The notes: generated from the letters alone by a model not told the origin. 64,000 nucleotides of DNA from Candidatus Gemmiger faecavium (GCA_019114415.1 DXFO01000021.1:1-64000); one strand, 5' to 3'. Shown: positions 51,539 to 61,751, counted from the first letter of the stretch. Program-made: numbers and translations.

Positions 51539-52383
51539 TCAGCCTTTGACTGCGCCCGCAACGACACCTTCGATAATATGCTTCTGGCAGAGCAGGTACA
51601 AGATGATGATGGGCAGAACCGTGATGATAATGCAGGCCATCATCGGGCCCATCTGAACACTGCCGTAGCTGCCGCGGAAATACTGGATGGCCATGGGGAT
51701 GGTGCGGTAGGTGCGGATATCCAGCACCAGGGTGGGCAGCAGGTAGTCGTTCCAGACCCACATGGTTTCCAGGATGGCCGTGGAGATCATGGTGGGCTTG
51801 AGGATGGGCATGACCACCCGGAAGAAGATCTGGATGGGGTTGCAGCCGTCGATCATGGCGGCTTCCTCGATTTCAACGGGCATGGACTTCATAAAGCCGG
51901 TGAACATGAACACCGCCAGACCGGCGCCGAATCCCAGGTAGATGATGCAGATGTTGAAGGGATTGTTCAGCTTGAGGGTGTCTGCCGTCTTGGCCAGGGT
52001 GAACATGACCATCTGGAAGGGAACGACCATGCTGAACACACACAGGTAGTACATGGTCTTGGACAGCTTGCCGGCCACGCGGGTGATGTACCATGCGCAC
52101 ATGGAGCAGCACAGCAAAATCAGAACGACCGACGAGACGGTGATGATCAGGCTGTAACCGAAGGATTTGAGGAAATCCATCTCCTGAATGCCGTAAATGT
52201 AGTTGGCCAGCCCGGTAAGGGTCTCGGCGGTGGGCAGTTCAAAAACGCGGGTGGTGGAGATGGCGCGTTCTTCCTTGAGGGAGTTGAACAGGATCAGCGC
52301 GATTGGGTAGATGTAGATCAGGGACAGAATGCTCAGCAGGATGGACAGAATGGTATTGGTGCGCCGTTTTGCCTGGAATGTCA

Positions 52384-52384
<1 letters not shown>
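51539..52384 (-). CDS. Sugar ABC transporter permease, MalG type
   Basis: The 281-residue protein has six hydrophobic segments and the EAA loop EEAAMIDGCNPIQIFFRVVM (about 178-197), which docks the cytoplasmic ATPase. It pairs with the MalF-type permease encoded just upstream; the two share a base at the gene junction (TAATG). The set matches carbohydrate uptake family 1 (CUT1). No ATPase gene is present in the cluster. Confidence 0.93.
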
Positions 52385-53235
<851 letters not shown>

Positions 53236-53297
53236 ATCGATCCCCCTAATGCAATGATGTGGATCCCGACCGCCGGGGAGGGAACTCAGAAAAAGGG

Positions 53298-53331
53298 GGA
53301 GAGGGCGATCTCATGTCGATCGCCCTCTCCC
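53298..53331 (-). terminator. Intra-operon hairpin between binding protein and permeases
   Basis: GGAGAGGGCGATC pairs with GATCGCCCTCTCC, and on the minus strand it is followed by CCCTTTTTC. It probably acts as a partial terminator or mRNA stabiliser, giving excess binding protein over permease. Confidence 0.82.
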
Positions 53332-53373
53332 GTGTGAAACCTTTTACTGCAATCGGGCGTTTCAGGATGAGGA

Positions 53374-54714
53374 TCAGCCGTTGGACAGCTGATATTCGGT
53401 AGCCCAGCCGTCAACAAAGGCGGACACAACGCCGTCCCAGGTGCCGGTGCCGGCAGCGTAAGCGGTCAGAGCGGAGCCAACGCCGTTCTTCCAGTTCTCG
53501 GAAGGCATGGTGGAGAAGCACCAGTCAACAGGGGTCTTGCCGGCAGCGATGTAAGCCTCGGCATCCTCGAGCAGCGGGTTGGAAGCTGCGTACTCGCCGG
53601 TGAAGGTATCGAACGGGGTAACGAAGCCCATATCCTGGCTCATGGCTTTGCGGCCTTCGTCGCTGGTGATGACCCAGGTCAGGAAGTCGATGGTAGCCTG
53701 GATGTCTTCCTCACTGGAGTTCTTGTTGACACACCAGAAGTTTTCGGAACCGGTGCACAGACCCTGGTTCTCTTCGCCCTCAACACCGATGTAGATGGGC
53801 AGCATGCCCAGGTTCTCGTCGCCGAGGGAGCTGATGTTGTTGTATTCCCAGGTGCCGTTCTGGTAGAAGACGGCCTCACCGTTCACAAATTCTGCGGTGG
53901 CGTCGTTCGCGGTCTTGGAAGCCAGCAGAGTGGGCTCGCAGGTGGAATCGGTGATGTACAGGTCGAAGATCTGCTTGTAGTTATCCAGGTAGGTGCCCTT
54001 GATGGCATCGGTGGAAGAGATGCCGTCGGCCTTGTACTCGTAGTAGATGGGCAGGTTGGCCAGGTGGGTCTTGAAGCGCCAGTCAGAGGAAGAATCCATA
54101 CCGGCGGAGGTGAAGGCACCCTTGACGCCCAGCTCGTCCTTGCGGGCCTGGATGTCATCGGCGACCTGCTTCAGGGTCTCGAAGTTGGTGATGTCCTCGG
54201 CGGTGTAGCCGGCCTTTTCCAGCAGCGCCTTGTTGTAGATGATGCCGTAGGTCTCAATGACGTAGGCAATGGCGGGAACGCTGTCGCCGTCCTTCAGTGC
54301 GAAGGAGTCGCTGGTCAGGTGGGAGTACAGTTCGGTGCCGGACAGGTCGTAGCAGTAATCCTTCCAGTTGGCCAGACCGACGGGGCCGTTGACCTGGAAC
54401 AGGGTGGGAGCGTCGCTCTTGGCCATCTCGGACATGAGCTGGGTCTCGTACTGACCCTGGGCTGCGGTCACGACGGTGACGGGAACACCGGTCTGCTCGG
54501 TGTAGATGGCGGCGAGGTTCTGCCAGTCCTCATCCTGTTCGGGCTTGAAGTTCAGGTAGTAAACCTGGCCGGAAGCGCCGGTGGTCTCGCCGGTAGCACC
54601 GGAGGTGTCGGACGTCGAGGTGCTTCCCGAAGAAGAACTGCCGCTGCATCCTGCCAGCAGGCCGGCGGCCATCGCGGACGCGATCGTCAAAGCGAGGATT
54701 CTCTTAGCTTTCAT
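53374..54714 (-). CDS. Extracellular solute-binding lipoprotein, CUT1 sugar ABC transporter
   Basis: The 446-residue family 1 binding protein has a lipoprotein signal with lipobox LLAGC (lipid cysteine C23) and a Ser/Thr/Gly-rich linker. The mature domain has the typical VYYLNFKPEQDEDWQNLA start and later WEYNNISSLGDENLGMLPIY. It should bind an oligosaccharide; maltodextrin is inferred from malQ in the operon. The open frame runs upstream to 54840, but AGGAGG 9 bases before the ATG at 54714 and the signal peptide decide the start. Confidence 0.93.
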   Translation of the reverse strand: MKAKRILALTIASAMAAGLLAGCSGSSSSGSTSTSDTSGATGETTGASGQVYYLNFKPEQDEDWQNLAAIYTEQTGVPVTVVTAAQGQYETQLMSEMAKSDAPTLFQVNGPVGLANWKDYCYDLSGTELYSHLTSDSFALKDGDSVPAIAYVIETYGIIYNKALLEKAGYTAEDITNFETLKQVADDIQARKDELGVKGAFTSAGMDSSSDWRFKTHLANLPIYYEYKADGISSTDAIKGTYLDNYKQIFDLYITDSTCEPTLLASKTANDATAEFVNGEAVFYQNGTWEYNNISSLGDENLGMLPIYIGVEGEENQGLCTGSENFWCVNKNSSEEDIQATIDFLTWVITSDEGRKAMSQDMGFVTPFDTFTGEYAASNPLLEDAEAYIAAGKTPVDWCFSTMPSENWKNGVGSALTAYAAGTGTWDGVVSAFVDGWATEYQLSNG

Positions 54715-54781
54715 TTGTGTTTTCCTCCTAAAAAACTGATTGGTTGAAATTTCCGGAGTTTTCTCTTCTTGTTGGAGTGAT

Positions 54782-54795
54782 TGGAATCGTTTCCG
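54782..54795. promoter_or_regulatory. LacI/CcpA-type operator near the sugar operon start
   Basis: TGGAATCGTTTCCG is an imperfect palindrome with the CG core of LacI-family sites (cre-like on the minus strand, GGAAACGATTCC). It lies at about +10 to +23 relative to the predicted transcription start. Confidence 0.7.
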
Positions 54796-54811
54796 ATTGC
54801 TCTGTGCCACT

Positions 54812-54840
54812 ATAATAGCCGATGGAACCCAAAAAAGCAA
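54812..54840 (-). promoter_or_regulatory. Sigma-A promoter of the sugar uptake operon
   Basis: On the minus strand TTGCTT (54840-54835) and TATTAT (54817-54812) are 17 bases apart, just upstream of the LacI-type operator. Confidence 0.72.
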
Positions 54841-54955
54841 GCGAATTTTGCATGGATTTTATAGATTTGGATGAATTTATAAAAAAATAATGTGGAATTT
54901 GTGCAAGTGCTCTCAACACTTTTGTCACCGTTTGAACACAAATTGGAAATATGAA

Positions 54956-54968
54956 TGGAAACGGTTCA
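54956..54968. promoter_or_regulatory. Second LacI-type site upstream of the operon
   Basis: TGGAAACGGTTCA repeats the GGAAACGRTTC core of the site at 54782, about 173 bases away. Looping between two sites is possible. Confidence 0.5.
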
Positions 54969-54976
54969 AAATTGGG

Positions 54977-55014
54977 CGAAAAAATACCTCCCGCCCGTTC
55001 AAGGGGGGAGGTAC
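54977..55014 (-). terminator. Terminator after the exporter ABC gene
   Basis: TACCTCCC and GGGAGGTA arms form a stem, followed on the minus strand by TATTTTTTCG. Confidence 0.8.
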
Positions 55015-55063
55015 ACAAAGTGTATGGCTTTGGAAGGGGTGGAACGTTCCGGGAAAAACGGCG

Positions 55064-56836
55064 TTACAAAGTCTGTCCGGAGACCAGGCCGTTCCACAGG
55101 CGGTAGTAGATGCCTTCTTTGGCCAGCAGCTCTTCGTGAGTGCCTTCCTCTTCGATGCCGTTTTTGCCCAGCACCAGAATACGGTCGGCGTTCTTGATGG
55201 TGGTCAGGCGGTGGGCAATGGTCAGGGTGGTGCGGCCTTTGGCCAGGGCGTCAAGGCTCTGGCCGACCAGGACTTCACTCTCATTGTCCAGCGCGCTGGT
55301 GGCTTCATCCAGGAGAAGGATGCGGGGATTTTTCAGGAACAGCCGTGCAATGGAAATGCGCTGCTTCTGGCCGCCGGACAGCTTGACGCCGCGCTCGCCC
55401 ACATAAGTGTCGTAGCCGTCTTTCAGTGCCTGCACAAAGCCGTCGGCTCCGGCCATGCGGGCGGCGGCTTCGATCTCTTCCCGGGTGGCGCCGGGCTTGC
55501 CGTAAGCGATGTTCTCGGCCACGGTGCCGCTGAACAGATAGACATCCTGCTGCACCACACCAATGGCGTTACGCAGGCTTTCCAGGGTGACGCCGCGGAT
55601 GTCCTGTCCGTCGATCAGGATGTGGCCCTCGGTCACGTCATAGAAACGGGGGATCAGGTTGCACAGGGTAGTCTTGCCGCCGCCGGAAGGCCCTACCAGA
55701 GCCAGGTTTTCCCCGGGGCGGATCTTGAGGTTGACATGGCGCAGCACTTTGTTGTGATCGTCGGGATACTCAAAGCTGACGTCGCGGAACTCGATGCCGC
55801 CCTCGGTCACGGTGAGGGGCTTGGCATCGGGGGCGTCGGTGATGTCCACGGGGGTATCCATGATCTCGTAAAAGCGTTCGATGCCGGTCATGCCGCGCTG
55901 GAACTGTTCGGCAAACTCCACAATGCGGCGGATGGTGGCGATGAGGGTGGAAACATACAGAATGTAAGCCACCAGATCGCCCGCGCTGATGCGCTGGTAT
56001 ACCAGGAACAGACCGCCCGCCACAATGACCACCAGATACATCAAGCCGTCAAACAGGCGGGTAGAGGTGCTGAACGCAGCCATAAAATGATAGGTGGTCT
56101 TTTTGATCTCCTGGAAAGCGCGGTTGCCGGCCTCAAACTTTTCCTTTTCCCGTTCCTCGGCGGCAAACGCCTTGATGACACGCTCGCCCAAAAGGCTGTC
56201 CTCCACCGCGGCGTTCAGCTCGCCAATCTGGTAGCGCTGCCGGCGGAAAGCTGCCCGCAGCTTGAGGTTGAGGGTCACCGACACCACGCCCATCAGGGGA
56301 ACGCAGGCAAAGACGATGAGCGTCAGGGGAATGCTGGCATTGCACAAGATGACGAAAGACGCCGTGATCTTGATGGCCGCAATGAAAAATTCCTCGGGGC
56401 AGTGGTGGGCGAACTCGGTCACATCAAACAGGTCGTTGGTGATGCGTCCCATGATCTGACCGACCTTGGTGTTGGAATAGTAGGTGTCGCTCAGCCGCTG
56501 CAGATGGGCAAAGGCGTCCCGCCGCATGTCGGTCTCAATGTAGACGCCCATGATATGGCCGGTGCTGGACATATAATAGTTGGCCGCGCCGTCGATCAGC
56601 CGCAGCACCAGATACAGCCCCGCCAGTTTAAGCACCACGCCCGCGGTCAGCAGGACGGTGGTATCGGTGGCGGCGTTGGTCAGGTAACTCATGATCTTGG
56701 GCAGCACGATATCGCACAGAGTGGTCAGCGCCGCACAGAACAGATCAAAGAACAAGATGCCCTTGTACCGCAGAAGATAGGGCAGAAAGCGTGCCAGCAT
56801 GGGCCGGCCGGTTGCCTGGGTAGACTGGTTTGACAT
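55064..56836 (-). CDS. ABC exporter, fused permease and ATPase
   Basis: The 590-residue half-transporter has six membrane helices (about 15-310) followed by the nucleotide-binding domain with Walker A GPSGGGKTTLCN (near 382), signature LSGGQKQRISIARL (near 482), and Walker B ILLLDEATSALDNES (near 504). It would work as a homodimer, exporting a lipid, drug or peptide; the substrate is not visible. GGAGG lies 6 bases before the ATG at 56836. No second half-transporter is adjacent, which favours a homodimer. Confidence 0.92.
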   Translation of the reverse strand: MSNQSTQATGRPMLARFLPYLLRYKGILFFDLFCAALTTLCDIVLPKIMSYLTNAATDTTVLLTAGVVLKLAGLYLVLRLIDGAANYYMSSTGHIMGVYIETDMRRDAFAHLQRLSDTYYSNTKVGQIMGRITNDLFDVTEFAHHCPEEFFIAAIKITASFVILCNASIPLTLIVFACVPLMGVVSVTLNLKLRAAFRRQRYQIGELNAAVEDSLLGERVIKAFAAEEREKEKFEAGNRAFQEIKKTTYHFMAAFSTSTRLFDGLMYLVVIVAGGLFLVYQRISAGDLVAYILYVSTLIATIRRIVEFAEQFQRGMTGIERFYEIMDTPVDITDAPDAKPLTVTEGGIEFRDVSFEYPDDHNKVLRHVNLKIRPGENLALVGPSGGGKTTLCNLIPRFYDVTEGHILIDGQDIRGVTLESLRNAIGVVQQDVYLFSGTVAENIAYGKPGATREEIEAAARMAGADGFVQALKDGYDTYVGERGVKLSGGQKQRISIARLFLKNPRILLLDEATSALDNESEVLVGQSLDALAKGRTTLTIAHRLTTIKNADRILVLGKNGIEEEGTHEELLAKEGIYYRLWNGLVSGQTL

Positions 56837-56892
56837 ATGATTCCTCCATTTGATGTTTGCCGCCGGGAATGCCGTGCGGCTCCGCAAAGAAC

Positions 56893-56922
56893 CGCCCCGG
56901 GGCCTGCAGCAGCCCCGGGGTG
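56893..56922 (-). terminator. GC-rich hairpin after the SGNH gene
   Basis: CCCCGGGGC (56895-56903) pairs with GCCCCGGGG (56912-56920). The following minus-strand sequence has only a weak T-rich part, so termination may be incomplete and the ABC gene partly read through. Confidence 0.5.
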
Positions 56923-56943
56923 GGGAAAAGATGTGGGAAATGT

Positions 56944-58785
56944 TCAGCCTTCCGGTGCCGGGTCAGTCGGCACAGATTGGGTTTCGGTGGTGCTTTCCGT
57001 CTGGGAATTGCTTCCGTCGCCGCCGTCACCACCTTCCGGCGGATCCACAGGGGGCGGTTCGGGCGTAGGAGTTAGAGCGGGAATCTCTTCCGTCCTCGTA
57101 GCACCACAGACAGTACAGGTATATGTCCGCACACCGGGAACACCGTAATCGGGAGGTGTCGTTTCCACGCCGCCGTCCCAGCTGTGTCCGGTTGCGTTGA
57201 TCGGTTCCGTGTAGCTGTCGCCGCAACTGCAGCTGTAAGTCGCACTGCCCGGCGCCTCACAGGTGGGGGCGGTATAACCGGTCTGCGTATAGCTGTGGAT
57301 ATGGGGCGTCGGTTCCGGTTTCTGTGTCGGCACCGGAGTGGGATCGGGTTTGGGCGTCGGCGTCGGAGCCGCCAGGGCGGGGATCTCCTCGGTCTTTTTG
57401 GTCCCGCACCGGGTGCAGGTGTAGGTCCGCTCGCCGGTAACGCCCTGCTGGGGTTCGCGGGTCACGGTGCCGCCGTCCCAGGCGTGACCCAGGGCGGAGG
57501 TGTCTTTCTCAATGATCTCACCGCAGATGCTGCATTCATAGGTAGAGCTGCCGCCGTTGAGACAGGTGGCCTCGATGCGCTTGTCGGTCAGTTCCACATA
57601 ATCGTGCTCGTGTTCATCCGGGGTAAAGTGGGCAGTCAGGACCACACCGCCCGCATCGGCATTGGATGGAACGGTAAAGGTCAGGCTGGCGCTGCTTCCT
57701 GCCGATCCCAGGGACGCCGTCCAGTAGGCGAACTTCCAGCCCTTGTCCGGCACCGCGGTGACGGTGGAGCAGCTGGCGCCTTTCTTGACCAGCTGGCTGG
57801 TGGTGCCCTGCAGGCTGCCACCTGTGCTGGCAACAAATTCCACGGGAACCTTGGCGCCGCGCACCGCAATGGGGTCTTGGGAGATCAGGCCCACGGGCGT
57901 GCCGTTGGGAGTGGGAATGGTGCCGAGAGGCTGGGGACGCCGGTCCTCGGTGATGTAGGCGTGGGTGCGGACATACTCAAAAAAGGCGGTGACCGCAGTC
58001 TTGGACAGATGCACGCCGTCGGACAGCGTGTAGTCGGTCTTGGCCCAGCCGGTAGCCGGGTCTTTCAGGACCTCGGCAGAGTTCAGGAACTTGAATCCGT
58101 TTTCCTCGCACATTTCGGCCAGGGCGGCGTTGTAGGCATCCACCTGCACCATGTTGAGGTTCTGGTTTTCCCGCTGCTTGTCCAGGGGCGGGATGGCGTT
58201 GACGATGATGTCGGCATAGGGCCAGGCTTCCTGAATGGCCTGCAATCCGGTCAGATAGATTTTGATGAAAGAGGATGCATCGGTGGAGGTTCCGGACAGG
58301 TTGTTGGTGCCGAACCCGATGATGATCCGCCTGGGTTTGAGCATGGCCACCGCATCGGGAATGGTGTACATATTGCTGTGGCCGACGAACTGTTCACATT
58401 TGAGGGTAGTGATGGCACCCACGCCCATGCTGACCACGCCGATGTTGTTGGCCAGGGAAGTGAAGGCGGTGCCGGTCTCGTCGGCGTACATCATGTAGCG
58501 GGCGGTGTTGGAGTCGCCGATGAACAGCGTCTCGTCAATGTAGCTGCGCCCGGCGTCTTCGGTCAGGGCCAGCACGGTCCCGCTCTGGGCGGAGACTGGG
58601 TCTGCCGGTGTGGGCGTCCCGCCGGGGGCCGAGGTGGCGGTGGCGGACGTTTCTGCGGTAGCGGTCTCGGCAGTGGAAATACTGTCGGTATCCTTCTGGC
58701 ATGCCGTCAGAAAGAAACACCCGGCCAGGGCAATCGCGGCCAGTCGGGAAAGGGTACGCTTTGTGGGGATCGAGTTCAAAAACAT
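56944..58785 (-). CDS. Secreted SGNH/GDSL hydrolase lipoprotein with duplicated CxxC modules
   Basis: The 613-residue protein has a lipoprotein-type signal (LAGC at C23 or LTAC at C29) and a Ser/Thr/Ala/Pro linker. An SGNH hydrolase domain follows (about 90-285, block I LFIGDSNTARYM, block III-like GFGTNNLSG, and DGVHLSKTA as the Asp-His block). After a beta-rich domain (about 300-400), two copies of a roughly 85-residue module each hold two CxxC-type knuckles (ECSIC, CTRC; SCSC, CTVC) and the repeat TEEIPAL. Pro/Thr linkers separate them. It probably deacetylates or cleaves an ester on an external glycan. GGGAGG precedes the ATG. Confidence 0.88.
   Translation of the reverse strand: MFLNSIPTKRTLSRLAAIALAGCFFLTACQKDTDSISTAETATAETSATATSAPGGTPTPADPVSAQSGTVLALTEDAGRSYIDETLFIGDSNTARYMMYADETGTAFTSLANNIGVVSMGVGAITTLKCEQFVGHSNMYTIPDAVAMLKPRRIIIGFGTNNLSGTSTDASSFIKIYLTGLQAIQEAWPYADIIVNAIPPLDKQRENQNLNMVQVDAYNAALAEMCEENGFKFLNSAEVLKDPATGWAKTDYTLSDGVHLSKTAVTAFFEYVRTHAYITEDRRPQPLGTIPTPNGTPVGLISQDPIAVRGAKVPVEFVASTGGSLQGTTSQLVKKGASCSTVTAVPDKGWKFAYWTASLGSAGSSASLTFTVPSNADAGGVVLTAHFTPDEHEHDYVELTDKRIEATCLNGGSSTYECSICGEIIEKDTSALGHAWDGGTVTREPQQGVTGERTYTCTRCGTKKTEEIPALAAPTPTPKPDPTPVPTQKPEPTPHIHSYTQTGYTAPTCEAPGSATYSCSCGDSYTEPINATGHSWDGGVETTPPDYGVPGVRTYTCTVCGATRTEEIPALTPTPEPPPVDPPEGGDGGDGSNSQTESTTETQSVPTDPAPEG
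57075..57590 (-). repeat. Internal coding duplication, two CxxC modules
   Basis: The segments encoding the two modules (about 57360-57590 and 57075-57290) are similar in protein sequence: both have a C-x-C/CxxC pair, ALGHAWDGG or ATGHSWDGG, a RTYTC segment and TEEIPAL. They arose by duplication inside the gene. Confidence 0.75.
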
Positions 58786-58848
58786 GGCGTTTGGCCTCCC
58801 AAAACGTTCAGTTCTTGGCGCTGTAAAGCGCACAACAGGATATGCTTC

Positions 58849-58877
58849 ATTTTATACCTTTTCCGGCCTATTGTAAA
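58849..58877 (-). promoter_or_regulatory. Sigma-A promoter of the SGNH lipoprotein gene
   Basis: On the minus strand TTTACA (58877-58872) and TAAAAT (58854-58849) are 17 bases apart. Confidence 0.75.
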
Positions 58878-58971
58878 CCGCGTAGAGTTGTAAATTCGTA
58901 CGCGGCTGTCCGGGTGGCTGCCCCGCCCGGAACAGAATCGCCCAAAACGACAAAATCCCCCTCAAAACAGC

Positions 58972-59015
58972 AAAAAGCCCGCAGTCCGTGAAGGCCACGG
59001 AACTGCGGGCAAAAA
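58972..59015 (-). terminator. Terminator of galT
   Basis: GCCCGCAGTTCCGTGG pairs with CCACGGACTGCGGGC-type arm (one mismatch) and is followed by TTTTTG on the minus strand. Confidence 0.9.
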
Positions 59016-59026
59016 GCGGAACAGGA

Positions 59027-60622
59027 TTACTTGGAGCAGACAAAACCTGCCGCGTTCAGGAAGCGCAGGAAAGCTGCCTGGCCGGCCTCGTCCTGCTTGA
59101 AGACACCGGCGTTTTCAAGCACGTGGCTGAACACGATGCCGATCTCGTCACGCACAGCCTTTTCGGCCTTGTCGTGGGAAAGCGCCGTGCCGTATTTGGC
59201 AATCAGCTCATCGATCCAGTCGGCGTGGACAGCCAGCGGGCTGCCTTCCTCACGGCTGGTGTTGGGCGCCTTGCCGGACAGGATGTCGGCGATCTGAGCG
59301 CCCTGGTCTTTCAGGCGGGCGGGCAGGATGGCCAGGCCCATGACCTCGATCAGGCCGATGTTCTCTTTCTTGATGTTGTGGTACTCCTTGTGGGGGTGGA
59401 AGATGCCGTCGGGATACTGCTCGGTGGTGCGGTTGTTGCGGGGAGCAAGATCCAGGATGTAGCCCAGCTCATCGTCGTAGTGCAGGATGGGGGTGACGGT
59501 GTTGTGCGGGGTGTCGCCGGTCTTGGCCAGCACGTCCACACTTTCGTCGCTCCAGTCGCGCCAGGCGTTCATGATGTCGTTGGCAGCGTTCTGGACCTGC
59601 TGGGAGCTGCGGCCGATCAGGCGCACGGCAGAGACGGGCCAGTTCAGGATGCCGGCCTGCACGCCGGGGTAACGGGGATTGTGCAGCGGCGTGCGGATCT
59701 TGGCTTTCTGCATGGGGAAGACGTAACGTCCGCCCTGGAAATGGCTGTGGCTCAGGATGCTGCCGCCCACGATGGGCAGGTCGGCGTTGGAGCCGCAGGT
59801 GTAGTGGGGGAACTGCGCCACAAAGTCGAAGATCTCCGCCAGGGTCTGGCGGGTCATCTCCATGGGCTTGTGCTCGTCATGCAGGATGATGCAATGCTCA
59901 TGGAAATAGGCGTAGGGGCTGTACTGCAGGTAGAAGGACTCACCGGCCAGGTTCAGCGGCACGATGCGGTGGGTCTGACGGGCGGGGAAGTTGATGCGGC
60001 CCGCATAGCCGATGTTCTCCTTGCACAGCATGCACTGGGGATAGCCGCTCTTGGGCTGCAGCCGCTCCATGGCGATGACCTTGGGGTCCTTTTCCGGCTT
60101 GGTCAGGTTGATGGTGATCTCCAGGTTGCCGTAAGGGGTCTTGGTATCCCACTGGATGTTGCGGGCGATCTGGGCGGTGCGGATGTAGTTGGACACGACG
60201 CACAGGTCATAGAACCAGTCGGTAGCGGCCTGAGGACCTTTCTTGGCGTACAGCTTGCGGAACTTTTTGCAGACTTCGCTCTCCCGGGGCATCATGGCGC
60301 CCATGAGACGGGTCTCAAAGTTGATGCGGTACTGCGGCACGGTGTTGTCGAACAGTCCCTTTTCGGCGGCGAGGTCCAGCATATGTTCCAGGATCTCGGT
60401 GGGGGTGTCGAAATCTTCCTTGGGGGCGCTGCCCTCAAAGGGAGCGGGCAGGCAGAGGATATCCAGCAGCGTGTTGCGTGCGACGATGATATCCAGGTCG
60501 CGCACGAGTTTGTGCTTTCTGCCGAAGCGCAGCAGGCGTTCGACATCCAGGGCAAGGGTCTGGTCCCGATCGGCATCGGGGGCGGTGATCTGAGAGGTGG
60601 CGGACAGCATTTCGTTCGACAT
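59027..60622 (-). CDS. galT: UTP/UDP-glucose--hexose-1-phosphate uridylyltransferase (GalT type 2)
   Basis: GalT exchanges UMP between UDP-glucose and galactose-1-P in the Leloir pathway. The 531-residue length and the Firmicute type 2 architecture fit GalT family 2. PQYRINFETRLMG is near 95, CMLCKENIGYAGR is near 200, and HEHCIILHDEHKPM is near 245. The catalytic histidine region is SILSHSHFQGGRYVFPM near 290. The frame is open to 60748; AGGAGGG 7 bases before the ATG at 60622 decides the start. A nucleotidyltransferase gene lies upstream but is separated by a terminator. Confidence 0.93.
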   Translation of the reverse strand: MSNEMLSATSQITAPDADRDQTLALDVERLLRFGRKHKLVRDLDIIVARNTLLDILCLPAPFEGSAPKEDFDTPTEILEHMLDLAAEKGLFDNTVPQYRINFETRLMGAMMPRESEVCKKFRKLYAKKGPQAATDWFYDLCVVSNYIRTAQIARNIQWDTKTPYGNLEITINLTKPEKDPKVIAMERLQPKSGYPQCMLCKENIGYAGRINFPARQTHRIVPLNLAGESFYLQYSPYAYFHEHCIILHDEHKPMEMTRQTLAEIFDFVAQFPHYTCGSNADLPIVGGSILSHSHFQGGRYVFPMQKAKIRTPLHNPRYPGVQAGILNWPVSAVRLIGRSSQQVQNAANDIMNAWRDWSDESVDVLAKTGDTPHNTVTPILHYDDELGYILDLAPRNNRTTEQYPDGIFHPHKEYHNIKKENIGLIEVMGLAILPARLKDQGAQIADILSGKAPNTSREEGSPLAVHADWIDELIAKYGTALSHDKAEKAVRDEIGIVFSHVLENAGVFKQDEAGQAAFLRFLNAAGFVCSK

Positions 60623-60752
60623 AGTTGTATCCCTCCTGTTAAATTTACGATACCGCATTTTTACATCCTTTTCCATGTGCGCAAAACCCAAGCTTTTGTG
60701 CTTTTGACGCGGCGGGGCTGCAGACTCCGGCCGCGTTCCGTTCCGCATACAA

Positions 60753-60790
60753 GAAAACCCAGAACCGCCGTGACGCGGCAGCCCTGGGAT
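60753..60790 (-). terminator. Terminator of the nucleotidyltransferase gene
   Basis: CCCAG...CTGGG outer arms and CCGC...GCGG inner arms form a stem; the minus strand then reads TTTTCTTG. Confidence 0.65.
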
Positions 60791-60824
60791 TTTGTATTTT
60801 TATGGGATAAGCGTTTGTTTTTTC

Positions 60825-61751
60825 TCAGCGGGTAAGGTCGCTGAACAGATCGGAGCGATAAACGCCCTGGGCGATCAGGTCGGCAAAGGCCTGGGCCACG
60901 GCGGGCTTGTCCTCCTGGTAAGTGACACCGAACCACTTGTCGGGCGTCTTGAGGACTTCCACGCTGACGGCGCCTTTCTGCAGCAGCTCATCAATGTAGA
61001 TGGGCAGCAGATACTCCGCCTTGGTCATGTCGCCTTCCGGCTTGGCAAAGAACTCCACAAAGCCGTCTTTCAGCAGGTCCATGAACTCGGGGGTCAGGCC
61101 CCACATGTTCATGCTGACCAGGTTTTCCGGATCCAGGACCCGGTCGCCCGCCTTGGCGCCGTCGGCGATCTTTTCAATGCCCTTGGTCTCGTCCACGCCG
61201 GTCAGGTAGCCCTCGTCGTTCATCTTGCAGATGCCGCGGGTCACGGCGCCGTTGTCGCTCAGGGTGTTCTTCAGCACGAAACCGGCCATGCACAGGCGGC
61301 CCGGCTTGGAAGCGTCGTACTGGACCAGGAAGTCATGCAGATTGACATAGGCCTGCTTGCCGTAGTAGTCGTCGGCGTTGATGACGGCAAAAGGCTCGTG
61401 CAGGATGTCGCGGCAGGCCAGAACCGCCTGGCCGGTGCCCCAGGGCTTGCTGCGGCCCTCGGGCAGCTGTGCGCCTTCCGGCAGGTCGTCCAGCGCCTGA
61501 TAGGCGTAGGCGACTTCCACCCCAAGGCCGGCGCAGACTTTTTCGATGCGGTCGCCGATGACCTCGCGGAAAGCCTCCTCGATGTCCCGGCGGATGATAA
61601 AGACGATCTTGTCAAACCCGGCTTCGATGGCGTCATGGATGGAGTAATCCATCAGGATCTCACCGTTGGGACCCACGGCGGCAAGCTGCTTGATGCCGCC
61701 GCCGTAGCGGGAGCCGATACCGGCGGCCATAATGACCAGTGTTGTTTTCAT
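60825..61751 (-). CDS. Sugar-phosphate nucleotidyltransferase
   Basis: The 308-residue protein has the nucleotidyltransferase start VIMAAGIGSRYGGGIKQLAAVG (NTP loop, about 6-18, with the Lys at about 21), the GTGQAVL segment near 105 and the metal-binding VINADDYYG near 122. It is probably a UDP-sugar pyrophosphorylase-like enzyme; adjacency to galT suggests supply of UDP-hexose for galactose metabolism, but the true sugar is unknown. AGGAGGA precedes the ATG. Confidence 0.87.
   Translation of the reverse strand: MKTTLVIMAAGIGSRYGGGIKQLAAVGPNGEILMDYSIHDAIEAGFDKIVFIIRRDIEEAFREVIGDRIEKVCAGLGVEVAYAYQALDDLPEGAQLPEGRSKPWGTGQAVLACRDILHEPFAVINADDYYGKQAYVNLHDFLVQYDASKPGRLCMAGFVLKNTLSDNGAVTRGICKMNDEGYLTGVDETKGIEKIADGAKAGDRVLDPENLVSMNMWGLTPEFMDLLKDGFVEFFAKPEGDMTKAEYLLPIYIDELLQKGAVSVEVLKTPDKWFGVTYQEDKPAVAQAFADLIAQGVYRSDLFSDLTR

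Noticed and set aside
54890-56833. A 647-codon plus-strand open frame opposite the ABC exporter
   Set aside because: It is antisense to an ABC protein with all motifs intact, and the translation is His/Gln/Gly-rich.
57075-57590. A CRISPR-like or satellite DNA repeat
   Set aside because: The similarity is an in-frame duplication of protein modules of about 85 residues with linkers, not short regular repeats with spacers.
57184-58893. A 569-codon plus-strand open frame opposite the SGNH gene
   Set aside because: The translation is glycine-rich with no motif, while the minus strand has a signal peptide, hydrolase blocks and repeats.
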